Positions 1-12,587 of a DNA stretch of 64,000 bases are shown in pieces; position 1 is the first letter of the stretch; each line of letters begins with the position of its first letter. The notes under the pieces are model-generated. The model ran no database searches and was not told where the DNA came from. It saw only the letters and a program-made list of their open reading frames with translations. Source of the DNA: Gigaspora margarita (taxonomy: Eukaryota > Glomeromycota > Glomeromycetes > Diversisporales > Gigasporaceae); NCBI GenBank assembly GCA_009809945.1, contig WTPW01000839.1, positions 224,064 to 288,063 of the forward strand. The letters are read 5' to 3'. The position numbers and the translations under genes were made by a program.

Positions 1-480
1 TTTTTTTTTTACTTATTTTTTTAATTTTATTTTATTTATTTCTGACTTTCTTCGAAACTTTGCAAGAAAACGATCTGACTTTTCGAGTACTTACAAGAAC
101 AACTCTAACTTTTCTGACACTTTGCAAGAAGTAGTGAATATGAGCGAATATAATAGTAGATGTGATGAAGTGCGAAAGTAGTTAAAAATTATTACTATTT
201 TTTCGTTTTTGTTTTTTTTTGTTATTTTTTTTCGGAGGGTTTTTTTTTTGGTTTTTCATTTTTTTTTTATAATAATATATAATAAAAATATGTAATATAA
301 TATAATATATAATAATAATAAATAAATAATTTTTATATTAAATTGCGAAAACTTGCAAATATTGATTATTTAATTTAAAATATAATATATAATAATAATA
401 AATAAAAAAAATAAATTTATAATAAATTGCGAAACCTTGCGAGTATGATTATGTGAATATAATAATTTTTAATTGATATC
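1..480. other. AT-rich low-complexity sequence with CTTTGCAAGAA repeats
   Basis: T- and A-rich runs and TAATAATAA tracts, with no coding signal. Between about 50 and 180 the motif ACTTTGCAAGAA recurs next to CTAACTTTTCTG, the same vocabulary as the long array at 28.1-28.9 kb, so this is probably the end of another copy of that repeat. Confidence 0.6.
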
Positions 481-486
481 ATATTA

Positions 487-668
487 GATATATATCGATT
501 ACTATCACTATTGATAATAATCGGCAGGGGTGTTAATTATCGATATATATCTGGTTAATTCTGTAATCGATATATATCTAGTAGATATATATTGATTAAC
601 CGGATATATATCGATTACTATCACTATCGATAATAATCGGCAGGGGTGTTGATCATCGATATATATCT
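487..668. repeat. Direct repeat, two 66-bp copies rich in ATCGATATATAT
   Basis: Two nearly identical copies, 487-552 and 603-668, each contain ATCGGCAGGGGTGTT bordered by GATATATATCG and CGATATATATC. The palindromic borders suggest the remains of a small inverted-repeat element that duplicated. Confidence 0.6.
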
Positions 669-734
669 TATCGGTTAGTAATCGATATATATCTATATAT
701 AAAATTTGCCGATGATAGATAACAATATATAATC

Positions 735-1085
735 AAAATTTGCAAATTTTAACTAAATTTTAAAACTGATTTTTTCAATAACTAATGATTAGAATTAGCT
801 CAAATTTTTACTATAAATAGTATCAATATCAGATATAATATACTAAAATTTTAGCAAATTTGACCTGGTAGTTCTTGAGTAACTGCTTGCATACAATAGT
901 TAATTTTTTTAAAAAAATCAACTATAGTATGCAAGCAATTACTCAAGAACTACTAAGTCAAACTTTCTAAAACTTTAATATGTTATAGTCTGATATCAAT
1001 ACTATTTATAGTAAAAATTTGAGCTAATTCTAATTATTAGTTATCGAGAAAATCAGTTTTAAAATTTAGCTAAAATTTACAAATT
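735..1085. repeat. Foldback element (imperfect palindrome, centre near 910)
   Basis: The left arm (about 735-910) and right arm (911-1085) are reverse complements with few mismatches. For example GCTTGCATACAATAGTTAAT on the left matches the complement of the right arm, meeting at TTTTTTT|AAAAAAA. It has no coding capacity and would form a hairpin of roughly 170 bp. Confidence 0.8.
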
Positions 1086-1269
1086 TTTAAACTATTGATA
1101 TTTATCAAATTTTATATTATTGATTATTACCAATTAAAATCAATATATATCAATAATCGATTATAATTGATTAGTGTAGTAATTGATTAATAACCTCTCA
1201 AATAATTATAATCATTATAATTGATTAGTCCAATTATGATCATTATATATCATTTTAAAAAAATTTCAT

Positions 1270-1560
1270 GATATCATAGTAAAAGTACCAAATTTGGCCT
1301 ATATAATAGAAGTACCAAATTTGGGGGTCAGCTAAAGCAGAGATAATTCAATATATGATCTACACACTGCATAAATTACATTATTGATATCTCTATAACC
1401 TTTAACAATAAATGCATCAAAAAGGTAACCCTAACTCTACCCAAATTTCACTTCGCTTTAGCCAACCCTCAAATTTGGCCATATATAATAGAAGTACCAA
1501 ATTTGGCTGTATATAGTAAAATACTAAATTTGGCTGCATTACATAATTTTAAAATTTGGT
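1270..1560. repeat. Short tandem array of AAATTTGGC/TATATAATAGAAGTACC units
   Basis: Units of about 30 bp containing ACCAAATTTGGC and TATATAATAGAAGTACC recur at both ends of this stretch. They are interrupted by the MITE at 1324-1469, which appears to have inserted into the array. Confidence 0.55.
1324..1469. mobile_element. MITE, TIR GGGGTCGGCTAAA family, decayed copy
   Basis: It begins GGGGGTCAGCTAAAGCAGAG and ends CTTCGCTTTAGCCAACCC. It is an inverted copy of 55813-55958: the internal AAATGCATCAAAAAGGTAACCC and the ATATATGATCTACACACTGC block are shared. It carries AACCCTAAC at 1427-1435. CpGs present in the 55.8-kb copy are mostly CA/TG here. Confidence 0.75.
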
Positions 1561-1569
1561 TGCTAAAAA

Positions 1570-1850
1570 CTTTGGTTGGGACTAGGTTGTTTGTACTAAA
1601 AATCTTAAAAAATTTGTTAGCAGTTGCTACATATAAAAGTCCAAATTTTACTAAATAAACCTTAAAGCACCATTATATAAACTTGTTCAGAACATCGAAA
1701 TACATCTACAGTAAAAATTTGGTATCATTTGGACAACATTTTATTAGTACATTTTTTAATTTTTTCAAAAAACTCAATATTTCAAAAATAAACCACTCTA
1801 AATTTTTTTTGGCCAAAAAAGCTTATTTTCAAACATATATGGTAATCAAA
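1570..1850. mobile_element. Dispersed non-autonomous element, copy A
   Basis: It shares long stretches with 20205-20517, for example AATTTGTTAGCAGTTGCTAC, AAACTTGTTCAGAACATC and TTTGGTATCATTTGG. The 20.2-kb copy has terminal inverted repeats around AAATAAGCTAC; here these are worn down. No coding sequence. Confidence 0.6.
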
Positions 1851-1859
1851 GCACTAGAC

Positions 1860-4800
1860 TAACTATAAAAGAAAATTAATATGAACTGCAATAAAGCCAA
1901 ATGATCTCACAATAGTCACTTTGCTAATGAACTTAACAGAATTTGAAAATTGTACATAACTAAAAGCTTATTAAAATGAAATTTACAAAAATTGATTTTA
2001 TAGCATTAAATAAATATGAGCAAATCAATATTAAAAGTATCAAAAATTTATCTATAAAGAATAAAATTTACTCAATATACATAATTGTATATGTATCCAA
2101 TAATTGATTTAAATATGCCACCCAATAAAATCCAAGATTTTATACACAGATAGTTGCCTGTAAAGCATATATTTCACACTTAATACTATGTTTCTAGTAT
2201 TTAGAAAATCATACTACAATTGACTCTCTCAAAACTGATCCTGCCAAAACCAATAATCTGTCAAATCTGATAAAAAATTAATTTACCAAGTCTGTTTCTA
2301 ATATATAAATCTAATAGTTTGTAATGTTTTCAAATCTAATAACCTTTAAAACTGATACAAAACCTGTATACTGTTATCCTATATCTACTTCTTTAAAGAT
2401 ATTAGATAACTAGAGTGACCTTAGATAGTAAAAATTTTGTATAACCTCATTTGTACTGTGATTTATCTAAGTCAAAAGGTGTTTTTAACAAAACTTTACA
2501 AAGAGATTTAAGGCAATTTGCAATTATGAAAAAGACAACAATTAAAAGTATATGAAGATACTAGTAACTGTTTAATTTGTGTAGTAAATAATTGTTTTAT
2601 TATTGAAAGAGTATAAAGACTCGATGTTGAACTTGGAGTCCATATCAGCTGCTTTTATACATTTTTGTTTTTCAAAATGTAATGGGCTATATCTATTATA
2701 TGTGCAATATGTGCTATATCTACTACTAATAAAATATATAGTATATATAATAAAAATGTAATATATGAAATAAATAACATCATGACTCTTTTCAACAATC
2801 ATCTGGACCAACTTTTCCAAGAAGACCAAACTGTAGAATCCTATAGATATTATGCAACTTTCTAATACAAACCTTCTTTTGGAGTATCTGGGAACAAGAG
2901 TTCTTTCCAGGACAACTGACTGAGAGCTAAAAAAGAAGATCTTGGTTAGGGCTTCCTGGTATAAAACACAAAAATGATCAAATAGTAGTTGGTTATGACA
3001 TGACTGGAAGTCTTTGTCACAAAGTTCAAATATTTGTTTGAGTCTTAGCAGAAGCTGTATAATTTTCTATAGACTGCAAAACTTACATGGTTTCAAATCC
3101 ACAAAACAAGTTGGACTGTTTGGTATTTTTCTCACTCTTTTGGCCTTCTCAAAATTTTAACAAAGTGGGTGATTTGGCTTACCCCTTCCAAAAGATCAGC
3201 AATGTTTACTTCTTTCAAATTGGGAATGCAGCTACTATAGCGGATCATTACCTCAGCCAAACCACAGACCTGTTGAGGTAAACAAAAAATACCATGTGTA
3301 TAATTTATGAACCAGTCAAGTTTGAATAGAATGTTATGTAGAATGGAAGAAAAATGAAATTTTGTTTTGGTTTCTAGTTTTAGCTATAGTTTATTAGATT
3401 TGTTTTTTCCCTTTAAGGGTTTTCTTTTTTGTACATATAATACCTATTGCTGTTTGTGTAGTATTATGTAATTTTTACTTCTAGCCTCTTATAGGCAAAA
3501 TTCTTTTGTCATAGACCATCTATTTTACCTTTTTCTTCTTTCTTTCTTTTTTCTTTTGATTGTATTTGGTTTTTTGTTTAGGTAGTAGTAGTTTTTTCCC
3601 ACTTAATTAGATTTTTTTTACTCAGGAAACTAGGAAAAGAAGGTTTAAAAGTAGGTAGTCTGACAAAGTTCCTGGCTTAAGTCAGTGCAGCAGGTCACAT
3701 TTGTTCTTGTTTATCAAGAAATAATGTCAGACTTATTAGTAGTTTAGTAATATACCATATATTTGTAGTTTGTGCATGTATTTGACAAAATAAAAGTACT
3801 GGCGAAACTGCCTAAGTTGAAAAAAAAATAAAAAAAAATAAATAATATATATGTAATAAATAAAATATAGAGTATATGCTATAAATATGACATGTTTTAT
3901 AAATGCTATATATGCACTTTTTCATACAGTAGATTGTCTAACCAATCAAATTGTAGATTCTATACTTGATAGTTTATTGGTTCTGATCTCAATACCTAGT
4001 AGTTGTACTGAGATAATTTATAGCTCATTTGAACCATCTTATTGAGCTAAGTCAAATGGTAGTTATTTCATTGAATTTTTTACTAGACCAAGAGTTATGC
4101 CCGTTTTTGTATATTTTATAGATCAACAATACTATGCATACCAATTTTGAGAAGACTGACTGTATAGTTTTTTATCCTCAAATTGATTACTATAAGTAGC
4201 AAAACATAACAAATATAGATACTCAGGCTACAATTTATAAGATTTGCATGGTCACAAGCTTATCAAAAAACACAAAATCTATCCTATACATGTAATATTA
4301 ATACAATGCCATCCAATAAGATTCAAGATTTACTTATATATAATCTTCATACTTTTTACTATATTTCTGGTATTCATACTTCATACTACATTTCTGGTCT
4401 ATTTTCCTTTGTTTGTATTATAATAGTTTTATACTTCTATTAATAGTTATATTAGTAAAATCAGCATAGTTTCAAATAGAATAGAAATATGCTACAGCAA
4501 TTTCTAAGTTGAGCACCCAGCAAATGCATTTGCTAGAACCAAATACCAGTTTTTGCACCTAGCATTTCACTGCTATTGTTTGTATATTCACTTTCTCAAC
4601 AAACAATAACCATATACCAGTTCTTGTACCTGACATTTTGCTACAAATATTTGTTTATTTTTTTTTTTGCCAAACAATATATCTTTACACTGTTAATACT
4701 ATAGTACTGGGCACTATGTAATTCTGGTTTAGCACAAATGCAAATCTAGTTCTCACACCAAATATAGCTCTAGGCACAAGGTGTGACTTCTGACTTTTAC

Positions 4801-5420
4801 TCCAAAGGAATTGTAGTTATAGTAAGTCAGATATAATTCAATAGAATTAGTAGAGTTAGTCTAAATTTCATGTATTTATTAAGAAAAGAAAAACTATATA
4901 ATGCTCTTTTCACTTTAATAAAAAAAAACTTAGTATAAACTTTTTAAGTTAAAACATAGTCAATTAATCACATTTATATAAATATATAAATCAATTAAAT
5001 CCTTTAATTTTGAATAATCAACTACTACTATTGTTCAATTAATCATCTGCACTACTTCAAATTTGCTTTTAATCACATAAAAATTGTTATAATATTAACA
5101 ATGAAATTTGAACCTTTTAACTATTGTATCCTAGAATAAAAAGAAAAAATTGATAAATAGAGTGAACTTAATACAACTAACCAAAGTTATTTATAAAAAA
5201 TACAAGAAATACTTGTCTTCACTTTGACTATATCACAACAAGATCCTAAAGAACCTTGAGACCTGAACTAAATCTATACTTTTTTCTGTATGCCAAATCC
5301 AGATTCAAGATTTTGCATAATTAAAGAGCATTAGTTTAATTAGATTGTGGATAGTTAGTATATTTTAGCTATTAACCTAATTATGACAACTTTGCAATAT
5401 ACTTATATGTATGTATATAT
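1860..5420. other. Gene-free, CpG-poor AT-rich stretch
   Basis: I see no recognisable gene, RNA or intact transposon. I find no CG dinucleotide between about 1700 and 2610. Short open frames (2572-2829, 3087-3281) have no protein-like composition. The slightly less AT-biased segment 2880-3300 may be an old transposon remnant I cannot name. Confidence 0.6.
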
Positions 5421-5593
5421 TGTGCCCAAATGCAAATTGCCCCAGTTATCAATTGGGACAGCCCAGATGTCAATATTTATAGCCAAAATAAAAAACTGGC
5501 CTAATCTAACCCTAACCTAACCCTAACATCCGGGCTAAATTAATTTTTAATTTGGCCAGATTGACAACTGGGCCAATTTGCATTTGTGGCACA
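5421..5593. mobile_element. MITE with central telomere-like motif
   Basis: Terminal inverted repeats TGTGCCCAAATGCAAATTG and CAATTTGCATTTGTGGCACA continue inwards (CCCAGTTATCAATTGGG versus GACAACTGGGCC). The centre holds CTAACCCTAACCTAACCCTAAC (5506-5527). About 173 bp, non-coding. Confidence 0.8.
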
Positions 5594-5599
5594 ACAATT

Positions 5600-7710
5600 T
5601 TAATAAGTTACTAAACCAAAAATAGAGGACATCCATTTGTTGTACTAAATTTAGTATAGTATTAAAAGTTAAATTTTGAAAAAATAGTATTAATAACTTT
5701 AATTTAAATTTAGCCAAAATAGTTATAATTTATACAAAATTTTAAATAGTATGGACCAAGAATTTTATTTTCAAGAAATACTGTAATTGATAAATTATTA
5801 ACCACTTGCTTACTATTATCATATATATTTAAAGTTGCTATTGTAATTAGTATTTAAAATTCATGAGCTTGAATTATTAAAATAAGAAAACATTAATAAA
5901 TAGTTTTCAAAAACTCTATATTAACTTTTTTTTAATCTTTTCTATAATAACTTAGATCAAAATAATTAAAAGTATTAGTAACAAGGAGCTATGCTTACTT
6001 CTTTGAACTTTGAAAGCAATAATATAAGTTTTAAATGAAATACATTAGCAAATTTATATATGCAAATATTTCAAAAAAATTTTATAATACAAAATATATG
6101 AAATAATATTAATTTTAACCTTTGGCATATTGCCATCAGGGCATATGTTGTGTTAATTTTTATTGGTTCATTTTATTAATTTCTTAATATTCTTAATATA
6201 TTATGTGACTATGTCTTTAATATTATTTCACTATTAAGACAATTCTAATTTTATAATATTAGATATCTAGCAGGTTTGGGTTTGGCCAAGGTTCCACCCA
6301 AGGTGTGAAACTAGATATCTGCTCTTTTTTGACACAACCAAATTCTATCTTTTGGCTATCTAAGCTTTTATCCAGCCCTAAGTATAACACCTTAATTTTA
6401 TTTTCAAGCCTTATTTCTGCTTACCAAGTTGCTGTTTCTATTGTTATATGTTCATTTTCTTATTTGCATGCTGTATACAGATACCAAATTTTGTATATTA
6501 CTATTGTGTGAAGCCAGATTACCTTTTGGATGATATGATGTTCTGTGCTGTAAAGATGTTTTCGATTTTCTTCAGGTATTAATCTGTGCTTTTCAGGCTC
6601 AGTTATTCATATACTACCTTCTATATTTTCTTGCTAACTTTGCATTAACAACAAGGTTCCACTTAGAATGAGCTATGAGTTTGACAGATAATCTAGACTA
6701 GGTGTTAATTTTTGTGCATTAATTTTTTTTGATTTGTATCAGTATGTAATTGGTAATTAGGTGATAGTGAAATTAGGCAGAGAAATGAGTCGATATAGGT
6801 GCATATAGCAATTTTTTGGAAAGATGGTTGTATAGTTAATAGTGATTGTTATGTATATTTATAGAGTTTTTATAAAGTATTTAGTGAGTAGTTTTAAATA
6901 GTTTATAAGTGTAAAGGAATTTATGGATACTAGTAAGTAGTTTTATGAAGTCAGTTATTTTACATTGTATTTTTGAAGAAAGATAGAATTGTTTGTTATA
7001 CAGTCAGTAGTACAAATGCATGATTGCATTATTAGTATATAATTGAATATATGATACTTTGTTTGTTTTGTTGGAATAGTCATTGTGTATTATAGTAAAT
7101 TTTGAGAAAAAAAACTTTTTAATATGAGAGATTTCATCAGATAAGGTTGAATTTTATAGCTAATAAGTTTGTTAGAGTGGTTTGATTGTTTTGATAGTAA
7201 AATTTTAGATCAGGGAGTTAGGCATATATAAAGGATATGTTTTAATTATAATAATTTGATATTGTTAGGGTTAATCCTTTTTGTTTAATTCATAGAGTTT
7301 TGCATATTCGGATATGACTGTATAATTAGTTTTATAGCATTGAAATCATGCAGAATATTGAAGTCATTTTTTATAAGATGATTCAGATAGAAGATTGATA
7401 TGTTTAATTTATATTTTATATTTTAATAATACATTTATTTTATATATTGTATGGATTATTAATTGATATTTATTATAATATGGCTATTTTTTGATAAAAA
7501 GATTGAATTGGTAAGTTTTTATTATATTGTTTATTGATCTATTTATAGTCAGTGTGACATTATTAGGCATATTAAATTGCATTACTTTTAAGAAATTTGT
7601 TTGTTTTTTAATTATAGTACATATATCTTTTTATTCACTTTTTATGAGTTAGTTTATTTAATTAAAGAATAGAAGAATTCTTGAATTTTTAAGTCGAATA
7701 ATAATAGCAT
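5600..7710. other. Gene-free AT-rich stretch
   Basis: No supported gene. The short frame at 6305-6511 is not protein-like. Nothing else is recognisable. Confidence 0.55.
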
Positions 7711-8229
7711 GCTTATTATGATTTCATAATTTATGAGATTCGTTAATTATGAATCATATTATATGATGATGTTATTTATTAATTGGAGAGCTTTTTTATT
7801 CTATAATGTTTAATAAATAATATAAACTCACTAATTTCAATAGTAGTTCAATAGATCTAAGGCAAGTTTGTAGTAAATACTATATGATGTAATAGATTAT
7901 GAAATAATGTTTTGTTATCAACTAAGTATAGATAGCATTATTATTATATTGTTATGTATATTAATATAGTTATGTATTATTAATATTTGTGCAAAATTCA
8001 AGGTGCATGGGATATTGAATATAATATTATTATTGTAAAATAATGTAGTTGAATTAGAATATTTTTTATATATATGAATATGGTAGTGTGTTAAAGTTTA
8101 CTTGAATTGGTTAATTAATTTTGGCAGAACATATACAAAGTTACTATATTTATTATTTTTTTATTTATTTGTTTGTTATTGAGATGATCAATTTTTTTTC
8201 ATTTTATTAAATTTTAGAGCTATGTAATT

Positions 8230-8540
8230 TAGCGCATATGCGCTGTAGCGCATCCACGTGATCGGCCAATCAGATTGTAAGATCAGGTGTAACGCGAAAT
8301 CGAAAAAAATAGCGATGTTTTAAAAAATCGCTTGTAGCTCATAATTTTGCTTATGAAACCTCTCTTCACGTTCTAACAAAAAAAATTCCTAACCAAATTT
8401 TGGGTTAGGATCTTTTGCTAAAGGCCCTACCCAAACCCTAACTTGACCCTGACCCTAACCCTAAACTAACAAGCTTTTATTTATTGTTTTGATTTTACGT
8501 TACACCTGATCTATGAGGTGCGTTACAACGCACCTGCTCA
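8230..8540. mobile_element. MITE, CCCTAA-rich family, copy with GCGC-rich ends
   Basis: Outer arms AGCGCATATGCGCTGTAGCG and CGTTACAACGCACC are partly complementary. Inner arms GATCAGGTGTAACGCGAAAT and GATTTTACGTTACACCTGATC form a second inverted repeat. The interior (8425-8470) carries degenerate and exact CCCTAA units. Related copies: 29313-29640, about 58050-58545, 60998-61249 and a worn one near 45090-45250. Confidence 0.75.
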
Positions 8541-9118
8541 AAATAATATATTTCTAAATTTTATATAAAATTTTTATAAATGCTAAATGTTATTTAGTTT
8601 TGTAAGTTATAAGAATAATCTTTTATCTATCAGCTCAAGAATTCTGTTATTTTAGAATGCTTAATAATACAAACTTGTTAATTTTAATAGTAGTTTAATA
8701 GGTTTAAGGTGATCATTACAAATAAAATGTAATGTAATAGATGATTATAAATTAATAATTCATTATGAATTAAGCACATTTTTGTAATTATAAGATTCAT
8801 TAATTATGAATTATGTGATGATGTTATTTATTAATTGGAGAGCTCTTTTATTCTATAATATTTAATAAATAATATAAACTTGCTAATTTAAATCATAGTT
8901 CAATAGATCTAAGGAGATTGTTGTAATATAATATAATAGATTATAAAATTAATGATTTGTTATCACTAAGTATAGATAGTGTTATTTTTATATTGTTATA
9001 TATATTTATGTAATTTATATATTATTAATCTTTGCATGAAATTCAGGGTGCATAGAATATCAAATATAAATTATATTATATTATTCTTGAAAATAGTATA
9101 GTTGAATATTTTTATATA

Positions 9119-9307
9119 CAGTTAGACCTCTCTAAATGCATGGTAAAGGCCAATAAAAAACCTTGTATTTAGAGAGGTATTGTATTTAGGGAGGTAAATC
9201 TATAAATAACATATAAGTTGTGACCAAGTCAAGCCATGCATTTAAAAAGGTTATGCATTTAAAAAGGTTATGCATTTAGCAAGGTTGCATTTAGAAAGGT
9301 CTGACTG
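9119..9307. mobile_element. Pogo/mariner-type MITE, TIR CAGTCAGACCTCTCTAAATG
   Basis: It starts CAGTTAGACCTCTCTAAATG and ends GAAAGGTCTGACTG, flanked by TA on both sides. The first unit of the local tandem duplication (near 8075) preserves the corresponding uninserted site, which supports the boundaries. Non-coding, 189 bp. Confidence 0.85.
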
Positions 9308-9687
9308 TATGTAAATATAGCAGTGTGTTAAAGTTTACTTAAATTAGTTAATTAATTTTAGCAGAACATGTACAAATTTATTTTATTTATTATTTTTTTA
9401 TTTATTTGTTTGTTATTGAAATGATCAATTTTTTTTATTTTATTAAATTTTTGTATTAATCTTTATATATGCTAAATATTATTTAGTTTAGTAAGTTATA
9501 AGAATAAATCTTGAATCTATCAGCTGAAGAATTCTGTTATTCTAGAATGTTTAATAATACAAACTCACTAATTTTAATAGTAGTTTAATAGGTTTAAGGT
9601 AATTGTTACAATAAAATGTAATATAATAAATTATTATAAATTAATGATTCATTATGGATTAAGCACTTTTTTATAAAATTTTATATA

Positions 9688-10100
9688 GTGCAAGACATCT
9701 ATATTCGACAATCATATGATGTGTTTCAATTTTTCAAATGGCTATAACTTCTTATCTAAGGGGTTTTAAAAAAATCTGACCAGTAACTTTATAAAGCTAT
9801 ATTAGCTCTATATATATGCCAAATATCTTTTCAAAATCTCATCACTGTAAGAAGTTTTAGCATTTTGAAAATTGAAATTTTATATGTAAATTTATAAATT
9901 TACATATAAAATTTCAATTTTCCAAATCTAAAACTTCTTACAGTGATGAGATTTTGAAAAGATATTTGGCATATATATAGAGCTAATATAGCTTTATAAA
10001 GTTACTGGTCAGATTTTTTTAAAACCCCTTAGATAAGAAGTTATAGCCATTTGAAAAATTGAAACACATTATATGATTGTTGAGTATAGATGTCTTGCAC
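9688..10100. mobile_element. Foldback element, near-perfect 413-bp palindrome
   Basis: The left arm from GTGCAAGACATCTATATTCG is mirrored by the right arm ending ATAGATGTCTTGCAC, with the centre near 9895 (TTTATAAATTTACATATAAA). Each arm is about 200 bp with only scattered mismatches, so it is likely a recently inserted or maintained palindrome. No open frame. Confidence 0.85.
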
Positions 10101-10333
10101 CATACATATTAATATTATTTGGTAAATATTTTTTTTTTCTTTGGTATACCCTGCCAAATCAAATTTTTCCACCTGAAATATCCTTACAATGTCCATATAT
10201 TTACTTTCTGGATTGCCCAAAGAGCATATTCAATTGATTTCACCTGAGTACCACTTATGGCACCCAAGTTCAGTGTTCTGCATCTGACTACTACTAGTCA
10301 GAGTTATATGTCGAAGGGAGTCTCGCCCTAACA

Positions 10334-10628
10334 ATGTGCACCACAAGTTCTTGAAGTATCTTTTCAGACTTTTTGGTCTCTCATTACATCTTGTAACTAC
10401 GGTTATTCCAAATCAAAGCTCTAACTCATTTCATTTCACCACCACAGATTTGATAATGGCAACTTGCCCAAGTAAGTCTGTCAATAGACATCCTGGGTCC
10501 CTGTCTTCCCACAGTATTTCAGTTCCCTAACTGGGTAGTTTTTTTGCATTTCTCCTCTAGGGGGATTTGAACCAGCAACCTTCAATTTGCAATCTGGGAG
10601 CATAACTGTTATGCTATTGGCCCGCAGG
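10334..10628 (-). mobile_element. SINE, 5'-head copy, strongly CpG-decayed
   Basis: The reverse complement aligns with the head half of the SINE at 29717-30250: same tRNA-like start, TTATGCTCCCAG, TTCAAATCCCCCTAGAGG box-B region, GGGAACTGAAA, CAAATCTGTGG and AAAAGATACTTCAAGAA. Of 13 CpGs in the aligned part of the 29.7-kb copy, I count one kept here, eleven replaced by TG or CA, and one TT. Similarity stops at about 10334. Confidence 0.8.
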
Positions 10629-10639
10629 TAGAGTTTTAG

Positions 10640-11300
10640 TATTAGTAATATAAATTTTTTTACTTATATAAAGGTCTGTTATTTGAAGAGTGAAAAATTT
10701 TTTGAGCATGTTAGCTATGCATTTCTTCTCTTTATGGGTATGTTAATTTGTACATATATTATTATTTAGCAATTATATTTATTAAGCAATTATATTTATT
10801 AAGCATATTTTATTAAGTAGTGCTTATATTATTTATCAATTATACTCATTGAGCTCATATAAATAGCACTAATTTGCTACTAAGAGTAAATTTTTACAAT
10901 TATTTTTTTTGTATTATATACTCTAATCTAAAACAAACATAAATTGTGTTACTAGTATCAGAGTACAACTCACATAAAAGGAAAATCACACTGCACAAAC
11001 TTAAAATATATTTTCTCTAGTGCTAATAAATAGTTTATATTCTGTAGCTCTTTTTCACACCATGAGTATTCTTCTTTTTTATTCTTGTCAATATGCCTGA
11101 TATGATAACCCAGTAAGAGGGTGTTATAAAACAGATGCTATAGGATATTAACTTTATTGTTTGTTATTCGCTTTGGCATAGCCAAGTGGACACTTGCATT
11201 ACCCCTTTCTGTTTTCTCAGTTTTCTGATTAACTTTTTCTCAATAATCACCTAGTTGTAATTTTCCAACCATTCTATTGATCTATTTAAACCTCTGTTTC
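10640..11300. other. AT-rich gene-free stretch
   Basis: No gene or repeat recognised. It may belong to the LTR-related element that follows. Confidence 0.4.
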
Positions 11301-11308
11301 ATCCTTCT

Positions 11309-11850
11309 ACAGTCCTAGATGCCTTTTTTAATCTGATAAAGTAACAATCACATGGCTCCTAAGATCCCTTCTATAGGCATGAAGCAGTTGCAAGAGAGAA
11401 GTATAGTTTCTTTTATATCTATAGAAAACTATACACTTCTCTGAGCAGTTTGATAAGAAAAACATTAGATAATAGATAGTTTATTAATTTAACAAGAGTG
11501 CTATTTAAAGGTGTCTGTTCCTTAAAAATCCCAAGAGTTTATTAATAATTAGAGATGCAGACATTTAAAAATATAATGGTAACTACCTTACCAAAAAAAT
11601 AACAGCAATATGACACATTTGCCATATAATAAATATGCTGTAAGCCATATAATTATTGTTAACCGTATCTGTGCCATAAGCTGTATAAGTGCTATAAGCT
11701 GTATATATGCCATAAGCTATATAAATGCCATAAGCTGTATAAGCACTGTAAGCCGTATAAGTGCCGTAAGCTGCATAAGTGCCATAAGCCGTATAAGTAC
11801 TGTAAGTCATATAAGCGCCGTATATAGTATAAATACCATATAAGTGCTGT
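11309..11850 (-). mobile_element. LTR/leader remnant related to the 61-kb gypsy element
   Basis: The reverse complement matches 61700-61955: AATAAACTCTTGGGAT, AAGGAACAGACACC, CTCTTGTTAAATTAATAAAC, AACTATACTTC.CTCTTGCA and GGAGCCATGTG. It ends at ACTGTA, close to the inferred LTR end of the 61-kb element. Upstream, where the 61-kb copy has a 10-bp array, this copy carries an 18-bp minisatellite. Confidence 0.65.
11673..11834. repeat. 18-bp minisatellite, about nine units
   Basis: Consensus GCCATAAGCTGTATAAGT repeated head to tail with point changes. Because 18 is a multiple of three, the array is open in several frames on both strands and gives spurious periodic ORFs. Confidence 0.9.
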
Positions 11851-11944
11851 ATCAGTATTAAATTTTTTTCTTTTACTCAATGCACGTTTAGACTAAAAAT
11901 ACCTTAAACTCAAATCATTTCAATCTTTGATCATATATAAAATA

Positions 11945-12115
11945 TATTCAGACCTCTCTAAGCGCATGCCCTTGGGACTACACTTTAATAAAGTATATCT
12001 GGAGAATAAGAAGAAATACATTTATAGAGGACAAGCATATACTTGAGCTGGAATTTAAGCATGCATTTGGAGAGGATGTGCACTTGTAGAGGATGCATTT
12101 AGAGAGGACTGAATG
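11945..12115. mobile_element. Pogo/mariner-type MITE, worn copy
   Basis: It runs from TATTCAGACCTCTCTAAGCG to AGAGAGGACTGAATG with flanking TA. The 171-bp length and end sequences match the family at 9119, 32322 and 32595. Confidence 0.65.
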
Positions 12116-12587
12116 TATTAGTCTCACTCTTGTTCTAGTTTTTTCTTTTTTTTATTTTGAATATGAACTAACAACAGGACCCTGGACATCTCTGATATAT
12201 GTCTTTTTTTTTTTTTTTTAGCAAATTGATTCAATTTTGATCTAAGGTTCAAATTTTAATTTTAGCAAATTGAAGTTAATTTCAAAAAGGGTCATAATTG
12301 AATATTTTGGCGAATTACTAAGATTTTATACATGTCATATTTTATTTTTAGCAATTTAACCACATTTTGATGATAATCAATCTGGATATAACAAGTTATT
12401 AATAGTTATGGAGCAAAGTGATAATCAATTATAATTGAAAAGTAGTTGTAGCATATAATCAGGCTTTAGTATCAATAGCAACTTGGTACTTATCCTGCAT
12501 ATGTATTATGATTATTGATCATAATTGTATATCGATAAACAAATAATTATATAATACAATTGCACGGAATTATCATTAAGTGAATTA

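Larger units (their letters stand above)
7715..9670. repeat. Segmental tandem duplication, about 0.9-kb units
   Basis: Two diverged units lie head to tail. Shared blocks include TTATTAATTGGAGAGC (about 7770 and 8825), GTGTGTTAAAGTTTACTT (about 8085 and 9311), GATCAATTTTTTT (about 8187 and 9423) and CAAGAATTCTGTTAT-type sequence (about 8635 and 9525). Each unit later received a different MITE (8230-8540 in the first, 9119-9307 in the second). Confidence 0.7.

Noticed and set aside
1427-1435. Chromosome end
   Set aside because: Telomere-like motifs are short, internal to MITEs and scattered through the window, so they do not mark a terminus.
11583-11880. Three overlapping periodic ORFs on both strands
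   Set aside because: Generated by the 18-bp minisatellite, which is open in several frames; no protein meaning.
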